Notes under the pieces: generated by a model
The model's database searches: none
What the model was told of the DNA's origin: nothing
The model's input: the letters and a program-made list of their open reading frames with translations, nothing else
Part shown: positions 9,458-19,683 of the stretch, one piece after another
Position numbering within the stretch: the stretch's first letter is position 1
Layout: the number at the start of each line of letters is the position of its first letter
Program-made: the position numbers and the translations under genes
Origin: Trichomonas vaginalis G3
Taxonomy: Eukaryota > Parabasalia > Trichomonadida > Trichomonadidae
Direction of reading: 5' to 3'
Assembly: GCF_026262505.1 (NCBI RefSeq)
Contig: NC_067207.1
Location: 1,558,252 to 1,622,251, forward strand
Length of the DNA: 64,000 nt

Positions 9458-12253
9458 CTAAACTTTGGATTCAGATAATATTGGAAGATAAGGTGCCAAA
9501 GGAGGTCTTCTTGAATTCCATCCACTTGGTAATCTCGTTGCTTGTATACCGTCTTCTTTCTTCTTACGAGGAGAATACGCGTTGTTTGTTGTCATTGGTC
9601 GTTCATGAGGTCTATTTTCGATATTTGCATTAGTTACAGCGAAACCACCACCTACAAACTGTGTAACCTTACGAGCACTTACAGGTCTTACTTGTGGTAA
9701 TGGCGTTGGTCTCTTTCCTGCTGCTGTTTTAGCCCTCATTTTGACAACTTTCTTCTTTTGGTTGTAATAAGAAGATTTTTCTTCTCTGACCATTGTTCTT
9801 ACAGTTGTCAGTTGTTCCTTTTGATCGCCAACGACGTTTCTTTGTGAGTTCAGTTGTTCTTCCATTGATCTCAGCTGTTCCGTTTTCTGCTGCAAAACTT
9901 CAGTTAAGAATTGGAATTCATCATAATATCTTTCACTTTCTGCAGCGTTTTTAAGATGTGTTTCTAAAACATCTGCTCTATCTTTTAATCTTGATTTTGT
10001 GTCTCTTAGTCTTGACAACTGATTTATCTTCATCATCAGTTTATCTCTCACGTCATGATTCATTCTTATCAACTGAGCCAACTCTGGATTAGTTCCATTC
10101 AATATTCTCCATCTGTGAATGTTAATTGGTCTTTCTAATTCTTCAGAAAGAGCTCTACTTTTTCCTTGTTCCAAAATCAAAGCTTTTTCAACTCTGATTA
10201 TTTCTAATTGTAAAGCTCTACTGTGCCTTATAGAATCAAGAAGTCTTTGGTTAAGTGCTAGTTCTCTCTTTAAATCATCATTCAGCTGATTTATCTCTGC
10301 CATTTTCTTCTTAAACGATAAAGAACCGTTGTTTATTTCTGTTGTCAACAAATTTGCTTTTTCTTTGAGAATGTTTGCTTCATTTACTTTCTCAACAGTT
10401 GATTTATTGACTGATCTCGTGTAGTACTCTAAATCATCAGCAGTATGGCTCTGTGTTCTTGTATCTAGTTCAGCTTGTGATAATAAATAAGCCGATCTTT
10501 GTATTTTATTACGTAATTGCGTTGTTTCATCATCACATGCTTTTAAATCTTGTCTTAGTTTCTCAACATCAGCTTCTATTAGTCCCAAAGAATCTTCAAC
10601 AACTTTCCTTTTATAATGTGTTGCAACGCATTTCTCATCTGCTTCTTTTATATCATTCTTTAACTGTGCAATTTCATGGACTAAGACATCAACATTCGCT
10701 GCAATTTCTTCGTTTTCTAACATGGCTTTTACATGTTGTTTACAAGCAAGATCTCTTTCGTTTTGGACAATTTCCATGAGACTTACTTGCCTTTTCGTCT
10801 GTTCATTAAGGGTATGGAGTTCTTTGGACCTGTCAGCATATGACTGCTCTAATATCTTGATTTCTTCGCCTGTTTGGTAGATGTTTCCGTTCATTGTTAT
10901 CGATTTTTTACGGTAATTGTTAGTTTCGGTCTCGATTTGAGCAATTTTCTTCTGGTCTTCTTGCGCTTTAGCCTTCATAGCTGATACTTCGCCTGTAATG
11001 ATGGCTTGCTGGTCTTGGACAACTTTCAAATTTTGTTTTTCTTTGGAAGAAAGGGAATGAAGCATATGAGTATCGGCAACAACTTTGTCTGATTGCATTT
11101 TAGTTGTTTTGGTGTTCATATTCACTTTACTTGTTTGGCTATTCAAGATATAAAGATCATGAGTATATTTAGCAAAGGATTGACGAGTTTGAGCTCGTTC
11201 ATTATCAATATCTTCCTTTGCTTGCTTGCATTCGTTCAATATTTTGGTTAATTCTTGGTTTTCTGACTGAATATTATCCATTTCTTTCTTTTGTCCTTCA
11301 ATATATCCATTCTTTTCCTCAATTTTGTCTCTTACACCTTGTATAGATGCTTGTATCTTCTTTCCTAACTTGATTACGTCTTCGTGGTCTTGAGTTTTGC
11401 TAACTACTCTTGCTAAGCTTATATTCTTATCTTCTTCAGCAACTTTCATGTTACTGTCTTCTGTAAGCTTGTCTTGAACTAATTCAGAGTTACTGATGCC
11501 TCTATCATGTATAATTTGAGAATTATTTGTAATTGTGTTTTGATTGTTAACAATAAGATCTTTAATATCTTTTATTTTGGAAACTAAGCTTTCAGACTCA
11601 TCCGATAAGCTTTTATTTTGTTGTCGATATTGATTTGCTTCTTCGTTTATTTTTTGTTCGTCTTCTTTTAATTTGTTAGTTTCTACAAGTAATCCTTCTT
11701 TTTCTTTAGCTTTTTCGTCTATTGCCGCTCGAATTTGCTGCATTTGAGTAGTTTGCATCGTTATTTCTTTTTTAAGAGCTGCAATTTGATCAGACATTTC
11801 TTGTAATGATGTTTCTTGTGAAAATGCTAATGCTCCACCTTGTTCGACTAACCTTGAAAGGTTTGAAATTTCTTGCTTCAAAGTTTCAATGACTTCTTTA
11901 CTTTTCGACTCTCTTTCTTGTGAGATTTCGACCATTTTCCATGCCTTTTCGAATTCTGTACGTAAACCTGCAATAGTACGTGCGTCACTTTGATTTAAAG
12001 ATAAAGTACTTGAAATTACGTTTGCATTCGAAAGAATATCAGCATTTAGCTGTCTGCACTTGTCAATGAGTTGTTTATTTTGATTGTGAGATTTAACGAG
12101 TTCGACATGCAATTTTTCGTATTCACCTCTAAATTTTTCGAGAGTTTGATCATTAACGAGGTTGGAAACGATGAGCTGGAAGTCTTTTTCCATTTTATCA
12201 AAGGCTTCTACTTCATTATCGAGCTCATCGACTTCATTTTTCTCGTCACTCAT
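9458..12253 (-). CDS. CFAP58: CFAP58-like axonemal coiled-coil protein
   Basis: 931 residues, coiled coil almost throughout, with a basic, Pro-rich C-terminal tail. The N-terminal part carries a string that matches my memory of CFAP58 (CCDC147): EYEKLHVELVKSH, DKCRQLNADILSNA, EKAWKMVEISQERE, EISNLSRLVEQGG. Length is also close to the family norm of about 870 residues. CFAP58 proteins sit along the flagellar axoneme and are needed for building it, which fits a cell with several flagella. The start is the ATG at 12,253. No breaks seen. Family membership is inferred from these blocks; other flagellar coiled coils such as CCDC146 are the main alternative. Confidence 0.75.
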   Translation of the reverse strand: MSDEKNEVDELDNEVEAFDKMEKDFQLIVSNLVNDQTLEKFRGEYEKLHVELVKSHNQNKQLIDKCRQLNADILSNANVISSTLSLNQSDARTIAGLRTEFEKAWKMVEISQERESKSKEVIETLKQEISNLSRLVEQGGALAFSQETSLQEMSDQIAALKKEITMQTTQMQQIRAAIDEKAKEKEGLLVETNKLKEDEQKINEEANQYRQQNKSLSDESESLVSKIKDIKDLIVNNQNTITNNSQIIHDRGISNSELVQDKLTEDSNMKVAEEDKNISLARVVSKTQDHEDVIKLGKKIQASIQGVRDKIEEKNGYIEGQKKEMDNIQSENQELTKILNECKQAKEDIDNERAQTRQSFAKYTHDLYILNSQTSKVNMNTKTTKMQSDKVVADTHMLHSLSSKEKQNLKVVQDQQAIITGEVSAMKAKAQEDQKKIAQIETETNNYRKKSITMNGNIYQTGEEIKILEQSYADRSKELHTLNEQTKRQVSLMEIVQNERDLACKQHVKAMLENEEIAANVDVLVHEIAQLKNDIKEADEKCVATHYKRKVVEDSLGLIEADVEKLRQDLKACDDETTQLRNKIQRSAYLLSQAELDTRTQSHTADDLEYYTRSVNKSTVEKVNEANILKEKANLLTTEINNGSLSFKKKMAEINQLNDDLKRELALNQRLLDSIRHSRALQLEIIRVEKALILEQGKSRALSEELERPINIHRWRILNGTNPELAQLIRMNHDVRDKLMMKINQLSRLRDTKSRLKDRADVLETHLKNAAESERYYDEFQFLTEVLQQKTEQLRSMEEQLNSQRNVVGDQKEQLTTVRTMVREEKSSYYNQKKKVVKMRAKTAAGKRPTPLPQVRPVSARKVTQFVGGGFAVTNANIENRPHERPMTTNNAYSPRKKKEDGIQATRLPSGWNSRRPPLAPYLPILSESKV

Positions 12254-12806
12254 TTAAACGAACTTTTTTTTCTCAATCGAAAATTTTATAAAATCATCAA
12301 TCAAAAATAAGGATTTCTCCTTATATATTGCACTTATAGATGCAGAAGGAGGTGCTTAATCTTTACTATCTAGTATATGAGTAGATATCGTATCCAAAAA
12401 TCATCAAAGAACTCATTCTCTTAAATTATTTTGGCAATATAAAAGCATTGAGTTATAATCTTTTGTGCGATTGAAGAGGGTACTGATTGATAATTGATGT
12501 TGGCACTCATACATGTTAATTTCGAAACAATTCAATCAAATGAAATTCGAAGGATGTTCTAAACATAATTTTATAAGCTATTGAATTTCTGATACATAAG
12601 ACTGGAAAATATTTCTTTTATTTAGATGATACTTGAAAATTGCACAAATTTGTCTGCGAACTTGATAAAATAAGGCAGCGATAATGGAAACCATCACATG
12701 CTGCTCTTCATTTAATCCTTAATGCAATAAGAAAGCCTTTTTTTATAGATTTTTTTCCCTAAACAATTTCCTATTCAAAATTGAGTGTCAAACCGGTTTT
12801 CAGAAG
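12254..12806. other. divergent intergenic region
   Basis: About 550 AT-rich bases between the CFAP58-like gene (leftward) and the beta-helix gene (rightward). No ORF or repeat seen. No clear Inr consensus could be fixed next to either ATG. Confidence 0.5.
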
Positions 12807-15281
12807 ATGCTGTTGTTTTTCTTTGGATTTTCTTTATCAATGACTTGGGCGGACCTTGAATTACGCCTACCCAACTATTACGAGCCTCTTCAATACTCAG
12901 CTCGTGATAATAGGAACAAATTTACAACAGTTGTTCCAAAATTGATACAAAATCAGAAAGACCTTAAGAAAGTACAGGAAAATATTCCATTCCTTGGCAT
13001 CATTGACTGCTCTTTCGACACAATTTCTGATCAAACAACAGGAATTGTTGAATTAGAAAATACAATGTTCAAAATCTACAATACTAACTTTTCAAACATC
13101 GAAAATTGCTATGGAATTTATACAGTAGACTGCAGAGATTCCAAAATTATCAATTGCAGCTTCACAAACTTCAATCAAGGCGGTGCTTTGAATTTTATCA
13201 AATCTAATGAGATTTTCGTTACAAATTCAAAGTTTTCTGCAATCACCGGCAATGATACAAGAACAAGCGTCGCTATTTTAGACAATTGTTACTATTGTTT
13301 CTTCCGAAATTGTGATTTTACTAACAACGATGTTTTTGCATCAGTTTTTCAAGTATCGAAATCAGAAAAAATCAAATTCGACTTCTGTAACTTCCGTTTT
13401 AACACTCTTACATGTCCAGGCTGTATTTTCTTCTATAACAGCGAAAATTGCTTAGTACAGAACTCAGAATTCACGGATAATGTTTGCTTTACACATTCCG
13501 CAGCTTTGTTCTCTACAGGAACCTCAATTACCTTGAAACATGACTATTTCGCAAGAAATCAACTTAATTTAACGAAAGAATACATTCCTGAGGTTACTAC
13601 TAAGCTAGACTTCTGGCAAGTAGCAGCCACAGTTACAGTTGTCCCAGCTTTCCTCATAAAAAGCATAAAATGTCCACATAATTTCAAGAATTTGTATTTT
13701 GATCACAATTATCCAATCAATACCACCAAATCATTCAGGTACCTTCTCAACTCGATCGATATGATATGTTTTGCCCAAGAAGAACTTGAATCTCCAGTAG
13801 AATCTGTTATTAACGTCCAAGGAGTGATTCAGACGACCAACAATGCTTCAATTGACATAGACTTCAACAGTATGGTCGATCAGAAGCAAATTATTGGCAA
13901 TTTGGAGAAAGTTGATTACAATATTTCAGAATCGGAAGAATTTGACGAAATTGTCGACCATGCTGCCCAATCTAACATGCCAACCATCAGATATAAGACG
14001 AGCACCATTTATTCGTCACAAACAATCGCTTACGCCGTTGGAAAATTATCGTATTTCGCAATTGAACAATGTGAGTTCTCAATGTGCACTATTGGCATCA
14101 CACAGCAATCGTATGATAGCAATGTACTTATCTTCCTCAATTTGTCCCACCACGGCTACTTTTCATTGACAAATACGAGATTTTCCGAAAATTACGCTTA
14201 TTCTTCCTTGATACAGGCTGTAGATTGCAAAGGATTCATTGTTAATGACTGCAAGTTCAGTTACAACACGGCGAAACACTCTTCTTGCGCTTTAATTTAC
14301 AATTCAGAAATTGTCAGGATAATGAATTGCAAATTCGATCGCAATGATGCATATGTCCACGGCGCCATCGCCATCTACAATTCCAAGGACGCAGTGGTCA
14401 AACAATGCACATTTAAGAAGAATTACGGTTTTTGCGGTTGCAGCAGCTTAATTTTCAATAATACGAACATGTCCATTATAGATACCATGTTCACACGTAA
14501 CAACGTCGATCACGAGCGTTGGGACCTTAATTCGAATCTTTTTCCAAATTTGGATGACGAAACCATCCTCAAACCTCATGAGAACATCAGTGGTGTATAC
14601 ACAGCTAACAAGTTCTCAGTTTCTTTATCAGGATACGGAAACAGCCAACTTTATTTGGATAACGTCGGATTTTCCAACTCAGAAATCGAAAACGACATGA
14701 ACATTACAGATCTAAAGGTAGAGTCATTGGATGTCTACATAGAAGAGTCCGTAAAAGTCGAAAAAGTTCAAAATTCGATCACTGACACTAAAAAGAGGTC
14801 ATGCAACAGAAATATTGGTATAAACTGGACAAATACAAGAGTAACTCTATCTACATATTATAGATATAACGAATACTACGAGCCATTCCCTGAAATTGCA
14901 ACAGATTACGAAATTATCAAAGATGGTGATAGTTACAAACTTAATGAAGTCAGTTTCTTCACTATAATAGACAGTCCAGAGAACGCAGCTAATGTATACA
15001 GCTGGGTTTACGACGAAAAACCAAATATTCCACAGCCAACACCAGCAATGACTCCTTCTCCGATAATTAAAGTGGTCGGCCACGGAAAAACGATAGGATT
15101 GGCCGTATTTGGCGGAATTATCGGTCTGACTGTAATAATTTTAGTTGGAGCCACGATTTACTTCTGCAAGAGACCTCCAGAGGCCAGATTGCATGACGAT
15201 CCTAATGATCCAAACAAGAAAGATCGAAAGAAAGCACTTTTGGAAGAAAAAGAAAATGATGAAGCAATAGTTTCTTTATAA
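12807..15281 (+). CDS. surface protein with right-handed beta-helix ectodomain and membrane anchor
   Basis: 824 residues. An N-terminal signal peptide (MLLFFFGFSLSMTWA) is followed by a long ectodomain made of short repeats of the type 'I.NC.F..N....GG.', rich in Asn, Cys and aromatic residues, as in right-handed beta-helix proteins such as chlamydial Pmps and the large T. vaginalis Pmp-like family. A Pro/Thr spacer (QPTPAMTPSP) leads to one membrane helix at about residues 760-788 with small-residue GxxxG-like spacing, then a charged cytoplasmic tail of about 35 residues with DDPNDPN and a Lys-rich stretch. The protein probably sits on the cell surface; a role in host-cell contact is suspected for the family but not shown here. 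It looks complete. Confidence 0.8.
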   Translation: MLLFFFGFSLSMTWADLELRLPNYYEPLQYSARDNRNKFTTVVPKLIQNQKDLKKVQENIPFLGIIDCSFDTISDQTTGIVELENTMFKIYNTNFSNIENCYGIYTVDCRDSKIINCSFTNFNQGGALNFIKSNEIFVTNSKFSAITGNDTRTSVAILDNCYYCFFRNCDFTNNDVFASVFQVSKSEKIKFDFCNFRFNTLTCPGCIFFYNSENCLVQNSEFTDNVCFTHSAALFSTGTSITLKHDYFARNQLNLTKEYIPEVTTKLDFWQVAATVTVVPAFLIKSIKCPHNFKNLYFDHNYPINTTKSFRYLLNSIDMICFAQEELESPVESVINVQGVIQTTNNASIDIDFNSMVDQKQIIGNLEKVDYNISESEEFDEIVDHAAQSNMPTIRYKTSTIYSSQTIAYAVGKLSYFAIEQCEFSMCTIGITQQSYDSNVLIFLNLSHHGYFSLTNTRFSENYAYSSLIQAVDCKGFIVNDCKFSYNTAKHSSCALIYNSEIVRIMNCKFDRNDAYVHGAIAIYNSKDAVVKQCTFKKNYGFCGCSSLIFNNTNMSIIDTMFTRNNVDHERWDLNSNLFPNLDDETILKPHENISGVYTANKFSVSLSGYGNSQLYLDNVGFSNSEIENDMNITDLKVESLDVYIEESVKVEKVQNSITDTKKRSCNRNIGINWTNTRVTLSTYYRYNEYYEPFPEIATDYEIIKDGDSYKLNEVSFFTIIDSPENAANVYSWVYDEKPNIPQPTPAMTPSPIIKVVGHGKTIGLAVFGGIIGLTVIILVGATIYFCKRPPEARLHDDPNDPNKKDRKKALLEEKENDEAIVSL

Positions 15282-15810
15282 ATTAAATAAAATAGTGATA
15301 TATATTAATTTAAACATAGGATTTTTAAATCCATACCATTTGCAATAATAGAACAAATTCAGTTTCAATAAAATAAAAATTATTTGGATAAAATGGCTTA
15401 ATAGGATAAATCTTTCATAATAATACGAATGACATGTAGAAAAGCTGTAAGTTTCTTTCCATTTAAAGGTGCATTTACCACTTCCTAATACAATCTCAAA
15501 TTTCCTGTTTAAAGTTTTATTTTGAGAGGATTTAACAAAGTGGTATCTGCACACTTAAGGAAATAGGATTCTTCAAACATATAAATTTGCATGTCTATTA
15601 GGTTTGAATTAGAATGGCATTTTCTGACTTTTTTTTTTCAGGAAAAAAAGTCTTCATCAGTAGTAGGATATGACGGGTTTAGTGACTTTTTTTGTTACAT
15701 CTATATATAGACGATGCATTAAAATATATTTATTTATAAATCATTAAAAAATTAACATTAATTTTAAAATAATTTATTTTTTTATCTTTTATAAAAGAAG
15801 CTATATATAG
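15282..15810. other. host/element A boundary region
   Basis: No convincing gene. Base composition becomes even more AT-rich after about 15,690, and the sequence CTATATATAGA(C/T)GATG occurs twice, near 15,701 and 15,801. The left end of element A must lie here, but I could not pair it with an inverted copy at the right side. Confidence 0.4.
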
Positions 15811-16125
15811 ATGATGTCAGATATTCCGCGATTAATTAAACATTGTTTAAATCCTGAATGGGTTAAACTTCAATTTAAAAATGAAGATTGTGAATTATTA
15901 AATGAATATGAAAGCCAAAATAAGCTAATGAGGTATAAATATAATGATAAAGAATATTTAATTTCATGGAATCAATGGAGTCATAATCAAAGACCTCATA
16001 AACGAGAAGAAGAAATTGAAAATAATGAAATGGAAATCATTGATGACATTAAAGAGGATGAATTTCATATAAAAATAAGAAGTCTGTTTGACCTTAAGAA
16101 TGATTTATATATAAAAATAAAATAA
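15811..16125 (+). CDS. hypothetical protein of element A
   Basis: 104 residues, acidic in its second half, with a compact N-terminal part (IPRLIKHCLNPEWVKLQF). First gene at the left side of element A, preceded by the T-rich TTTATTTTTTT box seen before most genes of these elements. No family recognised. Confidence 0.5.
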   Translation: MMSDIPRLIKHCLNPEWVKLQFKNEDCELLNEYESQNKLMRYKYNDKEYLISWNQWSHNQRPHKREEEIENNEMEIIDDIKEDEFHIKIRSLFDLKNDLYIKIK

Positions 16126-16188
16126 ACTTCTTACGAAAAATTAAAACTTAGTTATGTTTATTATTTTATTTTTTTTATTTTGTATGAA

Positions 16189-17295
16189 ATGAGCGTCAAA
16201 ACTAACAACGTTAAAAAATTAGGATTCACAAACGAGGAAATAAAGGATATATTAGAGGAGGTAGGTTATGAAGTTAATAAATATTATTTAAGAAATTGTC
16301 AAAAATTTGCCGAGTTATTAAATGATTTAGATTATGATGGAAAAATGAATAAAGATGACGTTATAAATTTCTTATATCCCACATCTGAAGAAGAAAAACC
16401 TAAAGAACCTGATGTTTTCCCTGAATATTATGAAGAACGGATTAAAGATGATGAATACAATGAAATTGAAAGACTGAAAAAAATAAGAGATGAAATAGAT
16501 GAAAAAATTAAGGAATTAAGAGAAGTTGAAAAATATAATGAAAATGAAGTAGAGGGTTTAATGAATATCCCAGCTTCAGAATCAGAAGTTCAGAAATCTC
16601 ATGAAGAAAGATATAAAAATTATGTCTCAGAATCAACACAAAATTTATTAGATGGTGAAATAGACGAAACACTTTCAGAAGAAGGTACTAAATTTATTCG
16701 TAAACATAAGTTACAATTTATTGATAATGAAGAATACCCCTGTATCCTACTTTCACCACCTTTAGATTCCGAAAAATTCAAAAAAGCTCTTAAAAACGTG
16801 ACATATGCAACTAATACGATTAAGAAAGAAGATCATGATATTTACACAAATTATTATTTAAATAAATGCACAGGTGTTGATAAAGTTTTTGATTTATTAG
16901 ATAAAATATCAAAAGAAACCATTGGAACCTATAAAATTTTGTGTGATTGTGGTTTCATTGTTGAAGATACCAATAATGTTTCATATGAAAGAACAACACC
17001 GAAGGAAGACGAAGTTGAAAGGTCTATACCATTCGTTATTAAGAACATAAAAGATATGAAAACTTATAAACATTATATTTATTCATTTATTTCAGAAAAA
17101 ATGGAAGCAACCCATAAAACATCTTCTCATCATTTTATAGCTATTCATACATTCCTTTTCAAAGTTGTGAAATTAAATAAGACAGGAATTAGATTTAATG
17201 TATCAGGGTACGCATTCTTGAGTAAATTAAAATGTATTCGTCACGTCGCAGATGATAAAAATTTATGTGTTCTTAATTCATTTTATGGGCTTTAA
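16189..17295 (+). CDS. polymerase N-terminal-region homologue, element A
   Basis: The ATG at 16,189 follows a T-rich box. The first 60 residues (KKLGFTNEEIKDILEEVGYE and on to DDVINFLYP) match the start of the polymerase protein of element B (LSKLEHSEIKQLLTEANIDV on to IHEFIKP) in length and pattern. A long Glu/Lys coiled coil follows. In B the same regions are part of one long protein in front of the exonuclease, where the terminal protein of protein-primed polymerases usually lies. So this is the likely N-terminal or terminal-protein part of the element A replication protein, here encoded as its own frame just upstream of the polymerase. The comparison is by eye. Confidence 0.55.
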   Translation: MSVKTNNVKKLGFTNEEIKDILEEVGYEVNKYYLRNCQKFAELLNDLDYDGKMNKDDVINFLYPTSEEEKPKEPDVFPEYYEERIKDDEYNEIERLKKIRDEIDEKIKELREVEKYNENEVEGLMNIPASESEVQKSHEERYKNYVSESTQNLLDGEIDETLSEEGTKFIRKHKLQFIDNEEYPCILLSPPLDSEKFKKALKNVTYATNTIKKEDHDIYTNYYLNKCTGVDKVFDLLDKISKETIGTYKILCDCGFIVEDTNNVSYERTTPKEDEVERSIPFVIKNIKDMKTYKHYIYSFISEKMEATHKTSSHHFIAIHTFLFKVVKLNKTGIRFNVSGYAFLSKLKCIRHVADDKNLCVLNSFYGL

Positions 17296-18212
17296 AAATA
17301 AACTTTATTTTTATTTATTTTTTAATTTTTTATTCTTACATAAATGAACAAAAACGGAACAGCTAAAATGAATGATAATCAAATTAGAGCAGAAGGTAGA
17401 AGGTTATTTAAACGCTTCTATAACATTCCTGATGGTGTTAATCCTAAAACTCGTAGAAGCTATTTAAATGAAGCAATAGATGCATATGAAGGGTTTGACA
17501 TTTCATCAGAAAGTGAGAGATTAGCGAGAATGTTAAATGTTAATATTGATTTCTATTATTGTGATCCTCAACCAGAAGACGTGGACATAAATAAGGTAGA
17601 CTTTCCATTAGTGGAATCAATAATGATAGATCCAGAATTTGAAACAGTAAATATTTTATTAACACAGAGTCCATGTGGAAAACTTCACGCTGACAGAATA
17701 ACAGACGTTGAAGCACTCACCGGCTATAAAGTTTGTCCATATTGTAAAGAAGAAGTTTATTCTATCCGTGATGATCCAGAAAGGAAAAATCAAAGAAGAT
17801 TTTTAAAGCATTGTGAGAAATGTAAAGAAAATAATGGGAGATTAATTCAAGACGTTCAGTTGCAAAAGACACAGCAACCATATGCACCACATATTACGAA
17901 ACAGAAGATATATCAGTGGTTATTAGCTCACAATTTGCAGGAATATTATAAACCGACAAGATATTATATTACTTTTGACTTTGAAACATTAGAGACTAAA
18001 GAAGAATTACAACTTTCTGAGTGTGCAACTTTGAACGCTTACTTAAAACCATTCATGGTATCATCAACGGTTAAATTAAATGATAAAACATATACGAGGA
18101 ATTTTTGTTTAACTTCGAGTGATTCTTTTATTTCTGATTGGATTGAATTTTTATTTTCAACCTGTTCATTAGTTGTTGAATCAAATATTGAACAATATGA
18201 AGAATTAATGAA

Positions 18213-18238
18213 GCCGCAAACGGCGGGGACTTTGTCCC
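18213..18238 (+). repeat. double-hairpin element, in polymerase A
   Basis: First hairpin CCGC-AAACG-GCGG, second GGGAC-TTT-GTCCC, sharing one base. It sits in frame and encodes KPQTAGTLSH. GC-rich in an AT-rich gene. Confidence 0.8.
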
Positions 18239-18383
18239 ATACATTAAATGAAAAACAGAAGGAAGCATTTAAAGAACTTCTAGATGAGGAATTCAATAAA
18301 GTGAATATCATAGGTTTTAATTCGGGAAAGTTTGATTTAAATTTAATTCTTCGTGATTTAAACACTGCAAAATGGAAAATATA

Positions 18384-19683
18384 GGGTGTCCAAAGGTGTG
18401 TTTAGCACAAACCTGAATACTGCGAATAGAAATAAACAAGTTACATATATATAAAGTTTATTTAAATATAATCACCATTGGATTCAATCACGCGTTCGCA
18501 GCGATCGATCCAGGCTTGAAAGACACGCTTTAAATCATCATGAGAAAATTGCTCAAATTGCTCTCTTACAAAATTTTCAAGATCATCTGGACTCGCGAAT
18601 TAGCGTCCTTCAGCTCTCTTTTTTAGCGTGCCGAATAAATAAAAGTCAGAGGGTGCAATATCAGGTGAATAAATTGGGTTTGGAACAACTTTGACATTGT
18701 TTTCCACCAAGTAATTCATTACCTTATGACTTTTGTGAACTCTTGAATTATCAAAATGAATTGCAAACTTTTGTTTTTGTTGTTTGGATTTCTCAAACTC
18801 ATCAGAATTGATAATTTGAGTAAGAACATTGTCAATTAGATACTGAGCATTCATCGTATTAGGTTTTTGAAGAATATCAATTGCGATGATGCCATTCACG
18901 CCCCAAAAAACCGACAACATCATCATTGGTGTGTCAATTTTTTTCTTCGGGAATGTTTGCGGATTTTCATCCTTCGGGATCCACATGATTTTGGCTTCTG
19001 TTGCATATTGAAACCAAGACTCGTCCCCTGTTAATAAAAAGTGAAACTTCTTGGATTGATACGCACCCAATATAGAGAGGAGCTCTTTCGAAGATTGGAC
19101 TCTAGATTTTTTTTGAACTGAATTAAGGTTGTGCGGAACCCAACGTGTATACGCTAGTTTGTAGTTCAAATAATTGTGCAGATAATAACGGACTGTTGTA
19201 CGTGGTATCTTTGTCATCTCCTCTATCCTTCTGAGTGATGCTCTTGGGTCTTCATCTAGCGCTTGAAGAATTGCTTTGATTTTTCTTTGATCCGGCGATT
19301 TTTTGTCAATTTTTATGATGGGCGCCTTTTTGTTCATGAAGTGATACATCCTAACATGATACATTACAGTGGAATAGCTAGGAGCATCCATACCGAAGCA
19401 TTTTACCAATGTCTCGTAGATTTTTTTACAGTCTTTGCATTTTTTTGCAAGAGCGAGGATGTTTTCTTTATGATTCATTAAAAAAATGAAAAAAATCCCG
19501 CCAAAATTTCCCGCGAAACCGCCTCTTGTCTCAAAATTCATTTTATATCCCGGCATGGCGCCAAAATACAACATACTCATCATATACATATATTCATATT
19601 TTTTATTATATATTTATAATCAGCATATATCTCCTTTAATAGTCTCATATAGAGCGCTGTGCTAAACGCACCTTTGGACACCC
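18384..19683 (-). mobile_element. mariner transposon, Tvmar1-like, copy 1
   Basis: 1,300 bp, flanked by a TA on each side (18,382-18,383 and 19,684-19,685), the usual mariner target duplication. The terminal inverted repeats of about 28 bp begin GGGTGTCCAAAGGTG on the left and read the same from the right end, with one mismatch further in (GTGTTTAGCAC versus GCGTTTAGCAC). Size, ends and transposase match Tvmar1 of T. vaginalis as I know it. It lies inside the polymerase gene of element A, in opposite orientation to it. It is almost identical to copy 2 at 37,414, so both moved recently. Confidence 0.95.
18462..19478 (-). pseudogene. mariner transposase, copy 1 (premature stop)
   Basis: Start placed at ATG 19,478 (MNHKENILALAKK), which gives the expected length of 338 residues; upstream in-frame Met codons add a poorly coding leader. 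Two helix-turn-helix regions (DCKKIYETLVKCFG; SLRRIEEMTKIPRTTVRYYL), the WVPHNL linker, and the DDD catalytic set of mariners: LTGDESWFQY, IHFDNSRVH, SPDIAPSDFYLFG (34 residues between the last two Asp, the D34D type). A GAA-to-TAA change at 18,600-18,602 stops translation after residue 292, losing the last 46 residues that copy 2 still encodes. All three catalytic Asp are upstream of it, but the copy is probably inactive. Confidence 0.93.

Noticed and set aside
15276-15554. 92-residue minus-strand frame at the host/element boundary
   Set aside because: No domain, low-complexity AT-derived residues, and it overlaps the end of the beta-helix gene.
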